NCBI RefSeq assembly: GCF_030269925.1
Contig: NC_085128.1
Coordinates: forward strand, 12,836,501 to 12,900,500
DNA: 64,000 nt
Source: Bombyx mori
Lineage: Eukaryota; Arthropoda; Insecta; Lepidoptera; Bombycidae
Direction of reading: 5' to 3'
Shown here: positions 53,922 to 64,000 of the stretch, in pieces
How the letters are laid out: each line of letters starts with the position of its first letter
Numbering within the stretch: position 1 is the stretch's first letter
Program-made: the position numbers and the translations under genes
Notes under the pieces: generated by a model
Seen by the model: only the letters and a program-made list of their open reading frames with translations
Told to the model about the DNA's origin: nothing
The model's database searches: none

Positions 53922-56900
53922 GTTCGTATCTTAAAATTAATTAAAACTAATTAATATATTATTCTACATATTATAAGGAATTCATTACTTCTCGTTACTT
54001 CTAATCCAACACTAGTTATCAATTTTAATATTGTGTAAACTCCCCCCTACAACAACCCCTACTATTTTAATCTATCCAGGAATATTCTTCTACAAATTCT
54101 TTAAAGAAGTATTAAATTTTCCAATAAGTATCAGACAGAAAACGAAGTTTCGGTAATCCACAATGGAACATAACCGAATATCATCTTACATATTTGTTAA
54201 CAGTTCCAATTTTCTTTAATACCATCTAAATATATATGTGAACATGAAAAACTAAAACTTGTATTTTTAGTAATAATTAAATCTGGCTGGTCTGGTTATT
54301 AAACATATACGAATTTATATTAATTTATGATATTCTCAACTTACTGATACAATTATAATTACAGTAAAAGTTGTTTATTTTTGGATTTAATTTTTGTGTT
54401 TTTATTATTCATACATGAAAGTACAAGTGCTTGCGGCTGAAAAACTTTATTAACAGAGGCAATTGGTAAACAAAAAGTGTTTTGATATTGTTTGTTAACA
54501 TATCAGTATCCTTTGAATACTGTGAAGTACTGAGGCAGCTTTTATGAAAGACCAAGTGAACAAATGTCAAACTAAAACAAACTGTAATAAATACTTGTTT
54601 TGACTGTCTGAAATGAGAGCGAATCCACAGAAATTGGAATTTTAACTAGCAATAATATTCAAGTTGCCAATGGAATAATAGGATGAAATGGATTCAAAAA
54701 AACAGAATCAAGAATGGATGAATCAAGGAGAATCAAGAAAAGAATGAATGAAAGGAACAGAATCAAGTGACATTAGGGAGTTACTTGATTTGCAGGATGA
54801 CTTGACCGAAACTGACTTGGAGGATGTTAATTCCACATTCCAATGAAGAAGAGCCTTCAGCGAGCACTGAAAAGGGGATCTTTAACTTGAAAAACCTAAG
54901 TGACATGTCATTGCATAAGGCAAATGTTTCATCATGAAAATTGATCCATCTATGCCACACAATGAGCCATATTTAAAAAAGCTATTTATTAATGCTACAG
55001 CTCAATATCAATCTGAATATTTAAAAAAACAGCAAACCCAATTTTTAAGCTGACAATAATGATTGATAGTAATCGCAAATATCTCAATAAGTTGATTTCA
55101 TTTTGATATAATTTGGTTTTATTTTAGAACTTTGAAATGTATCCCCTATGATTCCACAGTAATTACCACTGCATATCCACAGTTTCTTTATTCCAAACAT
55201 ATTCATATAATATTTTGGCCGTAGGGAACAGAGGTCCAATTTTACGCATCAACAACACTTCATACAAAAATCCTAAGATGTTGGAATGAGGTCCCACCTG
55301 AGAGCTATGAAGAACTGGGAAATAAATTACTACAGGCTGTGTTTACATATTCAAATGGACCAAAAATTGTTACTAATAGATTATGTATAAGTGTAAGTAT
55401 CAAAGGTGTATTTTTGAGTCATACAGATTTTTAACAAGATAAGACAATCCACGTCAGAATTACATTAAATAGAGATACATTTACCAGTGCTAGAAACAGG
55501 CATGACAACTGGAATAATACGATAACCATCTTTCCAAAATAAATAAGATGGGTGATCGATATTTTCCCAAATTCACAAAATGAACCTAACCCCACACCTT
55601 GAATTTTAAAAAAATGAGTAGGATTATAAAGTGACTGTGTTATGAGTTATTTCTATGTTTATGAATTAGTTCTATGTTTCAGCTGGCAGCATTTATTCTG
55701 CAACAGGGAACAGTGGACTTAGCAACTATTTTGAGACCATTATCTAATGTTGAGAATACAAGTCTGCTTCTTGAAGTTCTTACTGTAATACCCGAAGAAG
55801 TAAGTAACTTATTCTTTGTTGTTTGTGACATGTCACTTCTTAACTTTTGCTCAGTTACATGTTTACAAGTTTTAATGTTTCAAATAGTTTACCTAAATGG
55901 AAACTGTCTATTGGGGGTTGTTATGTTAGTATTGCTTTAATGATTTTAATACCTTCATTATGATTATTGTTGGTCACATATTAATCAAATGCTAAGAACA
56001 TCATCAGAGAAAAAACGAATACGAGGCAAAAGTTCCCTGAAAAAATCAAATTAGGCTACTAATATTACATTAAGTAAATATTTTTTTTATATATTATAAG
56101 GTAAACTTGCAATTACAAGACTTGTCTTCTAATTTGTTGACCGATTTCAATGTCAGAAATTAGTTACTTCTATTAGAAGAACAAACTGTTCTAGTAATTG
56201 CGCAGATCAGCTTAGACCAACGCAAGCCTACATACGGTTAGTTGACTTGCGTTTTAAAAATTTTTTTTTAAAACAAGATTAAATGCAAATAAATACACGT
56301 TTATAAATTTAACTAATAAATATCATTTATTCGTAATGTATTTTTATCCGACAACATTCTAAATTTCAAGACTTAATTCCTAAATATCCTGCATACTAAC
56401 CCTTTGCACTCTAGAGGTGACTCGCACAGTAAGCATAGTGCTGAGCATAAAATTCAATTAAAATTATTACTCAAAACAGACAAATCAGAAAGCGATTTTA
56501 TGTTATAGGCACGTCCTTGGAATATGATAAGAGTCTATTTATAGTATTTATTACTTTCAGTTTAATAGTATGACTATGGCGTTAGAATTGCGTACGAAGA
56601 ATCGTATCGCTCTACAACAAGCTTGTCCTGCTGTTTTGGACGATATGCTAAGATATCTGCAAACTGTTTATAAGTAAGTATTATATTATCTAAATATTTA
56701 TTATAAATAAAGTAGCTTGTTAGACGAACTCAAAGCTCAGGTGTTATCTACCTGATAACAGTCTATCGAACACTATAGGGTGTATACCGCGTTGTCTACC
56801 TCGCGGATAGGTAGTTAGTTGCAGGTCGCAGTCGCAATTATTTTGTATACTGGCTATCCCTGCCTTCAAACCGGAACGCGTTACTGCTTTGTGGCAGAAA

Positions 56901-59900
56901 CGGATAGAGTTGTGGGTCTTACCCCTGTGGACTTTCAAAATACGGCGTTCCACCAGTATATTAAAAATTATACGAATTTCGTTTTTATTGCACAATGTAA
57001 AACTAACATCATTGAAAACATTCTTACACTGATGTTAATACGTAATACATTTGAAACTTGGACACGGTATACACGCATCACTCGATGCTAGTACATTAAG
57101 TGTCTTATTTAAAAAGATAGAGTCGAATAGCATTTATTCAAATATCAATTTGCCATATTTTTATAGACATACTAGCTGTACTCGTCCGCTTCGCTGGACA
57201 TTTAAAATTAACATTATTATTTCTCACCCCCACAAAGATTCTCATCATTAATGCCCCCACAACTGGCGTAGGGAGTCCAACACTCATATAAATATTAACC
57301 TATCCATTAAGTACATGTCTTTTCTACATGGATACCAAGTTTCAAGTCAATCTAATGCATGGCTCAGTAGTTATAACGGAACATCCATAAAAATCACTTT
57401 ATATTTATATATTAGTATAGATATATACTGTGTTTATTGTCAAACTTGTGTTATTTCTTAAAGTCTGTGGTCAAATTGAGAATAGATTAATATTGTTTGT
57501 CTTTAACATTATTTGTCTATAGTGTAGTCTTGGTGAAATCTTTGATTATAGAAGTATAGTAAGCGGCACGTAAGTTGGCAAGGTTTTGGAGTAGTGGGGG
57601 TAATGTCGCGCATAGTGCACATTGCAACAAAAAATTGTCACTTTTATTGCCCGCATATAATTTTATTTAATTTTTTATTTGCTATAATTTGTTTTTAAGC
57701 CTGTGTGTTTAGAAGAAAGTTAAAGAAAAGAGAGGAATTCGTGAAGTGTATAAGGTGTTATAAATAAAATACAATTAAAAGTTAAGAAGTTTATTTTAAA
57801 AAATATACTTCATATTAAAAATTATGTGTCGCCATCGTCACTATCATTTTCTAATAGTGCTACCCCTTGGATTAAATGTATGGTAGCACCTGAGCTGGTG
57901 GAAGGAGTTGGCTCCTCATCGTCGACATAACGAAGAGTCGCTGTCGTCACTGGCGTAAATAATAAAACGGTCAGTGACTGAATCGACTATATGGTCATTG
58001 GTATTTGGTCCTGGCATTGCAAACAAATTTAAAAGAATAACACTCGTAACAAAAACTAAATTTAAAACAATAATAACAACTCGTAACAAAAACTCAATAT
58101 AAGCGAAGGGTTCCTACAATTTAGTAGGCGCATGTGTAATCAGGAGCGAACGGAATGTGGACGCGGTGCGGGAGGGGAGGCTCGACTGACTCACAAATCG
58201 CGCGCTCGGAAGGGTGCTACGTCTTTCCCCGCTTGACAACCAAAGAGACCTAAAAAACGACTTTTGCGCATCTGACGATTCTTGCCAAGTTACGTGCCGG
58301 GGACTATATAATAATAGTCTTTGTCAATCGAACCATAATAATGTTCAAACTTATAATTTAAATTAATTATAGTCGAATTTCGACTACTGCGGGACCACTA
58401 CTTTTTATAAAGACATATTAATTCAACTAAAGTAAAACTTTGAGGCGGATTTAAATATAAAAATAACTTTCAGTGATTTTCAAGAGCAACCCTCAGCTGA
58501 TTTAATACAAACGTGGACAACGGCAGCTAGTTGCGCCTGTAGCTGGCTCACGCTGGACGGCGAGGATGCGGCTGATAACGTCGTGCTCGCTGACCGCATG
58601 CCTCTGTGTCGGGCACTGCTCACAGTCGTACACGTTTTGTACACGTATGTAAACATTTTTATGTACCTATTAGTTGTGTCCTTTCCATTCATACCAGGAC
58701 GGGTGGGCGAATCCAAGTCGCAAGGGGGGGGGGTTGAATGCCACCTACCAGAACTGAATTGTAACCCACGAATAAGCTGCGATAAACTCAGCGGGCTGAT
58801 GCTTAGAGCCAAGTATCGCATCAAACGTGCTTTGACTACTGTTCGAACTAGTAGAGTGAATTGGCATGAATTGTACACAGACTATTCTATATTTTGTATT
58901 GCAATTGTATTATTTTGATTTTCAATAGGATAATTAACATTCAGAAGGTCGAATGCTCGTTTGCTCGTACGAGTAACAAAGTGATTCAATATGTTGGGGG
59001 TAATGTACGTTGCGTACGTGTGCGGGCATGTACGCAACTGGTGGTAGGACCTCTTGTGAGGCCGCACGGGTAGGTACCACCGCCCTGCCTATTTCTGCCG
59101 TGAAGCAGTAATGCGTTTCGGTTTGCAGGGTGGGGCAGCCGTTGTAACTATACTGAGGCTTTAGCAGTGGCGGATTAAAGGTCCAGAACGCCCTAAGCAA
59201 TCACTTTATCGGCGCCCCTGTACCGGCCATAAATGGCCATCATAATACTATAAATTTTAAATAGTTGTTTTTGCAATTACGATGACGTTGTATCACCAAA
59301 CCTAAACTTTAGTAAACTTTAGTAGACCAGGACCCTTGTACTTACGCTAATGCGCGAATGAAATATGACGTTATAACTGTGAAGAAATCAAGAGGGACGA
59401 CCGAACGAAAATCGAAATTCATGATTCCTCTCTGCTCTGGGAAATAGGCCAAACAGGAATAATCTATTATAGATTTAGATTAAGGATCAGCATTTAGTTC
59501 TTAATCGTCGATATGTTATTTTCTTTATTTATTTAAAAATTCTAAGCTCGCGCGCCTCTTGTAACTACACGCCCCTAGGCACGTGCCTACTTTGCCTTAC
59601 GGATAATCCGCCTCTGGACCTTAGAACTCATGTCTCAAGATGGGTGGCGGCATTTACGTTGTAGATGTCTATGTCTAGTTCAACAATTTAAACACAGGTG
59701 GAACGACGCTGTGAGCGACAGTTCGCTGGAGGCTTGCGAGGCCAGCCTGGCGGCGCTGCGGGAGGCGGGCGGCGCGCGGCACCGCCACACCGCGCTGCAA
59801 CTCCTCGCCGACCTCGCCGCACTCACCGCGCCCATCATGCGCAAGGACGACGTGCCCAACTCCATCAACGAGGTCTGGTATACTCCCGCACGGTTAGGCC

Positions 59901-62900
59901 CACTTCGATAAAGCGGCACGACATGAGAACCTTCTTATCGTGGCCGCCGGTAACTACATTCCCGATCCTGCGGACAGAATGGAAAGCAGTCGAAGTCGCC
60001 CCAAACACGTCTTTCGGATCCTCCCGATCCACTAACGGTGCTTTTAGGTACCTCAAGCACCGGTCGTCGCTCTCGTCGAACCCGTCGCTTGCAACGAAGG
60101 GCTCGACGAGTAAATTGACCCTCAGATACAGCCCACTGAGTTTCTCGCCGGATCCTCTCCGTGGGTCGCGTTTCCGATCCGGTGGTAGATTCTTCGAAGC
60201 ACGGCTCTTGCTAGGGCCAGTGTTAGCAACACCTCCGGTTTGAGCCCCGAGAGCTCACCTACACGCTAGAGTAATGCTAATAGAGCCTCTCAAGGCTATC
60301 AGTATAGGTTATAAAAAAAAGTACACGCACGCACGCACGCTCGCATTCACGTAACGATGACACCTAATATTGTTGTGGTCGTCTATGAAGGCAACCAATC
60401 TCTTATATTTCTGAAGCCCAAAGCAAATAATAAGCTTGTTATTGTGTTTTTGTTATATACTTACAATGGCTCTATACCTGAAAAAAATACGATCAAATAA
60501 ATGGAGAACATTATTCGTATAAGAAGAGATTACTAAAAAACATTTGTTCATGTTAGTAGTACGTTAAGATGTTTTAATTTTTTATTGCTAAGATGGGTGT
60601 ACGAGCTCACATTACACCTGGGGTTAAGTGGTCACCGTAGCTCATAGACATCAACAACGTATATACCTGAGACATGAGTTCAAACTATCCATTTTAAATA
60701 AAACGACTGTCACACCCTTAAAACCAAAACGCATTAATGTTTCACACATAGACAGTTTGGTGGTACATACACCTGTGACTTCACAAGATGTCCTACTAAC
60801 ACTAATATAATTCAAGATAAGTGCGGGATCGATTGAAATGTTTGCTACATAAACAGTTTTTAAATTAACTGTAATGTTTTAAAAGGGAAAACTGTTCATT
60901 TCAAATTACGATTTTGTTGTTGTATCGACTGAGAATACGAAGTTCTTTTTTTTTTATTGCCTTTGAAGGCAGACGAGCGTACGGCCCACCTGATGGTAAG
61001 TCGTTATCGTCGCCCATGGACTTCAGCAATGCCAGGAGCAGAGCCAAGCCGCTGCCTACCGAGATCATTAGCAAATCGTATTTTAATTAACAGGAACTGT
61101 TATTAGCGTTGATAACGTGCTGCGTCGCGTTAGGCGAGACCCACGCCAAGGCTCTGGTGGAGGTGACGGAAACCAACGATGCTTCGGAGAACGCGTGCGG
61201 CGCGCGACAACTCCTGGATATCCTGCTGGCGGCGCAGGCGGCACCTGGACACTATCCCGTACACGAGACCAGGTCTAACCTTGTATTTGGATTCTGGTAT
61301 ACGTTACAGGTAATGATCACGTATAGATAGAAGCTATTCGAAATATAAAATGAAAATTAAACTTTTTTTTTTTTATTGTTTGGATGGGTGGACGTGCTCA
61401 CAGCTCACCTGGTGTTAAGTAGTAAATGGAGCCCATAGACATCTACGACGTAAACGCGCTACCCACCTTGAGGTATAAGTTCTAAGGTCTCAAGTAAGTT
61501 ACAACGGCTGCCCCACCCTTCAAACCGAAACGCATTACTGCTTCACGGCAGAAATAGGCAGGGTATCTACCCGTGCGGACTCACATGAGGTCCTACCACC
61601 AGTAATTACGCAAATTATAATTTTACGGGATTGATTTTTATTGCACTATGTTACTATAGACATTAGGTGGCAGCACTTTAGTAAAATGTATTGTAATTGA
61701 ATGTTCTCGCTATGTAAGTAACTGAAGAGAATAGAATAAAATAATAATAAAATATTTTTTACTGGCGGTAGGACGTCTTGTGAGCTTGTTCACTCGTCTA
61801 AGCAATAAAAAAAGGTTGTACCACTTTAAATTGAATTGTTTTTCAACAAGAAACCGATACCCCGGTAGAAACCGAAAAAAATATCAACTTTCAACAAAGA
61901 ATAAGAGATAAGATTGCCATATGTGGGATCGTTCATGAGTAAAAGCGGGAAGAATATAGCGAAATTCTTTATTTTACTTCACAATCACTTCATACACGTC
62001 TTTCTAAAACTTTTCCTTTCCTACCTCCCCTCTCTAATTCTAAACTGCTATCTCTTTCTGAACCTAATAGATGTTGCCATTACAACAGGCACAAAATAAA
62101 TGAGTCCACTATTATCAAAGCCGGCAATGTGACTTTTGGACAATTATTGGTAAATCAGAAAAACCAATTATTGACTTTGTATTCCATTGGCAGTCACAAA
62201 ACTCTTCTGAACGACATCTTAGATAAATAACAGGTTAAGTATTAACCTTTATTTAATGCAGGTTTTGAACCGTATTCTTTGAAGGAGACGATTATATTCA
62301 AATCAATCTGTATTGACCTTTGATAATAGACGACTCAAATATCCAACAAAACAAACTGAAAAAACGTAATAAAAATAACACTCCCCACATATAGATACTT
62401 TTTGTGCAGGACGAAGTACTCCACATTATAGATGACACGAAGGTGATTCATCCGGTCTGGAAGGAAGTTTTCTCGCGTCTCCTGCTGGCCCTGGTCACCA
62501 AGTCCGAAGCTGCTCCGGAAAATAATTTATCTAAAGACGACCTTGAACTGCTCAGGTGTTATCGGCAGGATATCGCTGATACTGTGGTAAGAAAAAAAAT
62601 ATTATTAATTGCTTTCATTCCCTTCCAAAATAATGTTCAGATATTTGTATCAGGTAAGCAGGAAATATGACTGACTGTTGAGAAGTATAACCAAAAGTCG
62701 ATTAATACTAATGAGCTGGCCTTTCAACCCGTGCATTCCAATGATATCCCAAATCCTTTGAAAAACTTCATAGATACATCAAGACATGTTAGCGATTGCT
62801 CTCATTGACAGTAAAGGCCTGCGAATCTTAATTGTCTGAGGACTAATCTCAAACCCCCTGTATAATATGTGTTTTCATTATATTCAGTTTCAGTTTTAGC

Positions 62901-64000
62901 TAAAAAGTCCCAAGTTTCTTGTGTGCTGAATAATATTCCCTTGCCTTTGTTGTTGTTTTCAATGATTATTATTAAAACACAATTATATATTGAAAGGCTG
63001 AGAAGAAGATTAAATACGGGTGGTAGTACGACCTCTTGAAAGTCCGCGCGGGTAGGTACCACCACCCTGCTTATTTCTGCCGTGAAGCAGTAATGCGTTT
63101 CGGTTTGAAGGGTGGGGCAGCCGTTTTAACTATACCTGAGACTTTAGAACTTATATCTCAAGGTGGGTGTCGCATTTACGATGTAGATGTCTATGCGCTC
63201 CAGTAACCACTTAACACCAGGTGTGAGCTCGTTCACGCATCTAAGCAATAAATAAAAAATACGTCTGCAATAACAATAAGTCCCCAGTAAATCAGCTAAA
63301 CCGAAATCACAGATAACCCCCTATCTTATAGGGTTAGCTGTGACTGAAATACACCTCCGTTAACGGAGACTTTTTGGCGGGAACGCGAGAAGTGAAGTTG
63401 TGTGATTTGTTTAATTTTTATTTAGTGTTGCTTCAGGTTTAAATGTGTAATAACGGTGGTTTGTTAACTGTTTAATATCTTTGAAAATGCACAAATGTGG
63501 GAAAATGAAACAAGGCCGCTGGATGTAACTTCTCGGGATCCTCCAAAAAGTCAACTGAAAAAATCTCAGTAAATGACCACCATTTTACTCAGATTATATT
63601 TAATTTCATCCCAGTTGATTAATGTCTCAAATTAATCATCTTCATTTCATTTCATTTCACTCCATATTATCATTTTTCATAAAAATAAGAATATAAATTA
63701 AAATAAGACATGACCTAAAGGTGTTAGCTATCGGGTCATAAAATCCCTTAAAAAAAAACCTCCGTTAACAGATATAATAAACGCCACGTCTATTTTCAGA
63801 TGTACTGTTTCGCTATACTCGGCGACTGGTGCTGGAGCACTGTGGAGAGCGCGTTCAACTCGGCCGAGACGGATTCACGTCGCGAAGCCGCCCTGCACAT
63901 ATTCCTGTCGTTGGCGGACGCCGCGCCCTACGAACGGGCCCCCGACGCCCTGTTCAACATGCTGGAACATGCCGTCAACATCGCCAACACTTCGACCGAC
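53769..64000 (+). CDS. IPO13: Importin-13 (karyopherin beta family), first nine exons, cut by window end
   Basis: Bidirectional nuclear transport receptor of the importin-beta superfamily, which in other animals imports UBC9 and Mago-Y14 and exports eIF1A. Nine GT-AG exons join into 497 open codons with no stop before the window ends. Diagnostic stretches are the start (WLTTAQRVPEAWNFVWDLLQ), VQFYASTTLHTKILRCW, LLLEVLTVIPEE and, most clearly, ALGETHAKAL and PGHYPVHETRSN followed by FWYTLQ, which I recognise from IPO13 rather than the related transportin-3. The whole predicted chain is alpha-helical HEAT-repeat type. Vertebrate IPO13 is about 960 residues, so nearly half remains downstream. 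Exons 6 and 9 are very GC-rich, while exons 1-4 are AT-rich. The start ATG at 53,769 is the first in-frame ATG giving the conserved N-terminus. Intron 4 and introns 5-8 are heavily loaded with repeats. Confidence 0.93.
53922..55224. other. Importin-13 intron 1, nothing recognised
   Basis: AT-rich intron without a clear repeat family. 54,660-54,780 has a locally repeated gaatcaaga/aatgaatg pattern. Confidence 0.5.
55225..55392 (+). CDS. IPO13: Importin-13 exon 2 (residues 52-107)
   Basis: Acceptor ggccgtag, donor gtaagt. EVQFYASTTLHTKILRCWNE corresponds to the human EIQYFGASALHIKI region. Confidence 0.94.
55683..55799 (+). CDS. IPO13: Importin-13 exon 3 (residues 108-146)
   Basis: Acceptor atgtttcag, donor gtaagt. 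LAAFILQQGT to LLLEVLTVIPEE. Shorter than the vertebrate counterpart between these motifs. Confidence 0.93.
56561..56673 (+). CDS. IPO13: Importin-13 exon 4 (residues 147-183)
   Basis: Acceptor ttactttcag, donor gtaagt. ELRTKNRIALQQACPAVLDD to LQTVY, HEAT-like helices; divergent from vertebrates. Confidence 0.9.
56740..56960 (-). mobile_element. Old diverged Bm1 SINE fragment in importin-13 intron 4
   Basis: cctgccttcaaaccggaacg, cgttactgctttgtggcaga and cgttccaccagtat match the head-side half of Bm1. Confidence 0.6.
57172..57421 (-). mobile_element. Non-autonomous Helitron, 250 bp, in importin-13 intron 4
   Basis: TCTATACTAATATATAAATA start on the minus strand, CTAG end at 57,172, A|T flanks. 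Confidence 0.75.
57424..58399 (+). mobile_element. Helitron-like element interrupted by a TIR transposon
   Basis: The outer parts match the 14,224 copy (attgtcaaacttgtgttatt, aattgagaatagatta, ttatagtcgaatttcg, actactgcgggacc). The 746-base centre, 57,559-58,304, is a separate element. The 5' end is missing. Confidence 0.7.
57559..58304. mobile_element. TIR transposon nested in a Helitron-like element, TA target duplications
   Basis: Inverted ends read GTAAGCGGCACGTAAGTTGG and GTCCCCGGCACGTAACTTGG, each flanked by TA. On the minus strand a short acidic frame starts MPGPNTNDHIVDSVTDR and breaks after about 33 codons, then continues in another frame (EEPTPSTSSG), so any coding part is decayed. 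TA duplications suit the Tc1/mariner group; the family is not settled. Confidence 0.7.
58474..58644 (+). CDS. IPO13: Importin-13 exon 5 (residues 184-240)
   Basis: Acceptor aactttcag, donor gtatgt. QTWTTAASCACSWLTLDGED resembles the CFSSWVQLEVPL helix of IPO13. Confidence 0.9.
58692..58815 (-). mobile_element. Short retroposon copy related to 2,664, in importin-13 intron 5
   Basis: ccaggacgggtgggcgaatc, a nine-G run and actcagcgggctgatgctta. Confidence 0.5.
59038..59675 (+). mobile_element. Bm1 SINE fragment split by a hAT element
   Basis: The left half (59,038-59,164) ends inside tactgaggctttag; the right half resumes at 59,617 with gaccttagaact and stops at gtctatg. The intervening 452 bases are a hAT-type insertion. 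The SINE 3' third and tail are missing, so a deletion joins it to the importin-13 acceptor region. Confidence 0.85.
59165..59616. mobile_element. Non-autonomous hAT-type transposon, 452 bp
   Basis: Terminal inverted repeats CAGTGGCGGATTA and (reversed) CAGAGGCGGATTA, of hAT type. The 8-bp target duplications are ggctttag on the left and gaccttag on the right; the right copy and Bm1 itself read gaccttag, so two changes arose in the left copy. No transposase coding seen. Confidence 0.85.
59698..59872 (+). CDS. IPO13: Importin-13 exon 6 (residues 241-299)
   Basis: Acceptor aaacacag, donor gtctgg (non-consensus at +3 to +5). Very GC-rich. Encodes an Ala/Leu-rich pair of helices. A Bm1 SINE fragment ends about 23 bases before the acceptor. 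Confidence 0.88.
59921..60319 (+). mobile_element. Hairpin-tailed LINE 3' end in importin-13 intron 6
   Basis: cgtggccgccggtaactaca through aaggctatcagtataggtta and an A-run; starts about 50 bases after importin-13 exon 6. The long plus-strand ORF running from exon 6 into it is out of the importin frame. Confidence 0.75.
60575..60803 (-). mobile_element. Old diverged Bm1 SINE
   Basis: Recognisable from gctaagatgggtgtacgagc, aaaccaaaacgcattaatg and acttcacaagatgtcctac; many substitutions and gaps. Confidence 0.7.
60944..61060 (-). mobile_element. LINE 3' tail, gcagacgagc family, in importin-13 intron 6
   Basis: Poly-T, attgcctttgaaggcagacg, gccaagccgctgcctacc; ends 34 bases before importin-13 exon 7. 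Confidence 0.7.
61094..61309 (+). CDS. IPO13: Importin-13 exon 7 (residues 300-371)
   Basis: Acceptor aattaacag, donor gtaatg. It contains CVALGETHAKAL and APGHYPVHETRSN to FWYTLQ, the strongest IPO13 signature in the window. Confidence 0.96.
61362..61660 (-). mobile_element. Bm1 SINE, lacking the tRNA-like head
   Basis: From a T-run at the tail through cctaccaccagtaattacg to tgcactatgttac on +, in importin-13 intron 7. Confidence 0.85.
61758..61814 (+). mobile_element. Bm1 SINE with large internal deletion
   Basis: ggcggtaggacgtcttgtgag joins directly to gcttgttcactcgtctaagc and the A tail; about 200 central bases are missing. Confidence 0.7.
62410..62586 (+). CDS. IPO13: Importin-13 exon 8 (residues 372-430)
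   Basis: Acceptor tttgtgcag, donor gtaaga. DEVLHIIDD and LELLRCYRQDIADT match the human FRIYRVDISDT position. Confidence 0.95.
63018..63260 (+). mobile_element. Bm1 SINE, 5'-truncated, in importin-13 intron 8
   Basis: From ggtggtagtacgacctctt to an A-rich tail; small deletion in the ggtgggctgtgagc block. Confidence 0.85.
63368..63398 (+). repeat. Repeat with E2F-like motif, copy 2
   Basis: Same 31-base sequence as 24,109-24,139 except one base, in importin-13 intron 8. Confidence 0.6.
63800..64000 (+). CDS. IPO13: Importin-13 exon 9, 5' part (residues 431-497), truncated by window end
   Basis: Acceptor tattttcag. MYCFAILGDWCWSTVESAFN then REAALHIFLSLADA. Open to the last base of the window. 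Confidence 0.93.
   Translation, partial: MYCFAILGDWCWSTVESAFNSAETDSRREAALHIFLSLADAAPYERAPDALFNMLEHAVNIANTSTD

Noticed and set aside
59698..60243. 181-codon plus-strand ORF
   Set aside because: Out of frame with importin-13 exon 6 and runs through a LINE tail; open only because the exon is GC-rich.

Overview
The window is nuclear DNA of a silk moth, almost certainly Bombyx (B. mori or its close relative). The main reason is the density of one SINE that I recognise as Bm1: a tRNA-derived head, a body of roughly 430 bp and an (AATAA)n-like tail. It occurs in more than 20 full or partial copies on both strands. Host genes are split by GT-AG introns, and the background is AT-rich and packed with non-autonomous Helitrons, LINE 3' tails and MITEs. 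Identifications rest on my reading of the sequence and remembered family features; no database search was run.

Layout. Positions 1 to about 28.6 kb hold no recognisable host gene: this is a repeat-rich stretch with SINEs, RTE-type LINE fragments, Helitrons and two GC-rich spots that could be promoters or first exons. From 28,716 to 45,364 (+ strand) lies a 12-exon gene for a secreted pancreatic-lipase-family protein. The joined frame is open for 851 codons, with signal peptide, Ser182/Asp205/His293 triad, a PLAT-like domain and an unusual 360-residue Thr/Pro-rich tail encoded by the last exon. From 51,997 down to 46,232 (- strand) lies a complete 10-exon gene for pontin (RuvBL1). The spliced frame gives exactly 456 codons, with Walker A at 70-77 and the Walker B DE at 302-303. 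The lipase and pontin genes converge, and their poly(A) signals lie within tens of bases of each other. From 53,769 to the window edge (+ strand) lie the first nine exons (497 codons) of importin-13, cut off by the end of the window. Pontin and importin-13 are divergent, with a 1.77 kb spacer that holds a PIF/Harbinger-like remnant (a MADF-coding fragment and a 63-bp near-perfect palindrome).

The three genes have no obvious functional link. Pontin is a AAA+ ATPase of chromatin-remodelling and R2TP complexes, importin-13 is a nuclear transport receptor, and the lipase is secreted. The most informative unexplained structure is in the repeats. A Bm1 SINE is split by a 452-bp hAT element with its 8-bp target duplication, ending close to an importin-13 acceptor. 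A TA-flanked TIR element is nested in a Helitron-like element. Two Helitrons sit back to back in one lipase intron. An orphan exon-like ORF carries a ubiquitin-interacting-motif match, and an E2F-like motif sits in a repeat found twice. I found no CRISPR array, operon or bacterial system, and no convincing new multi-gene system.
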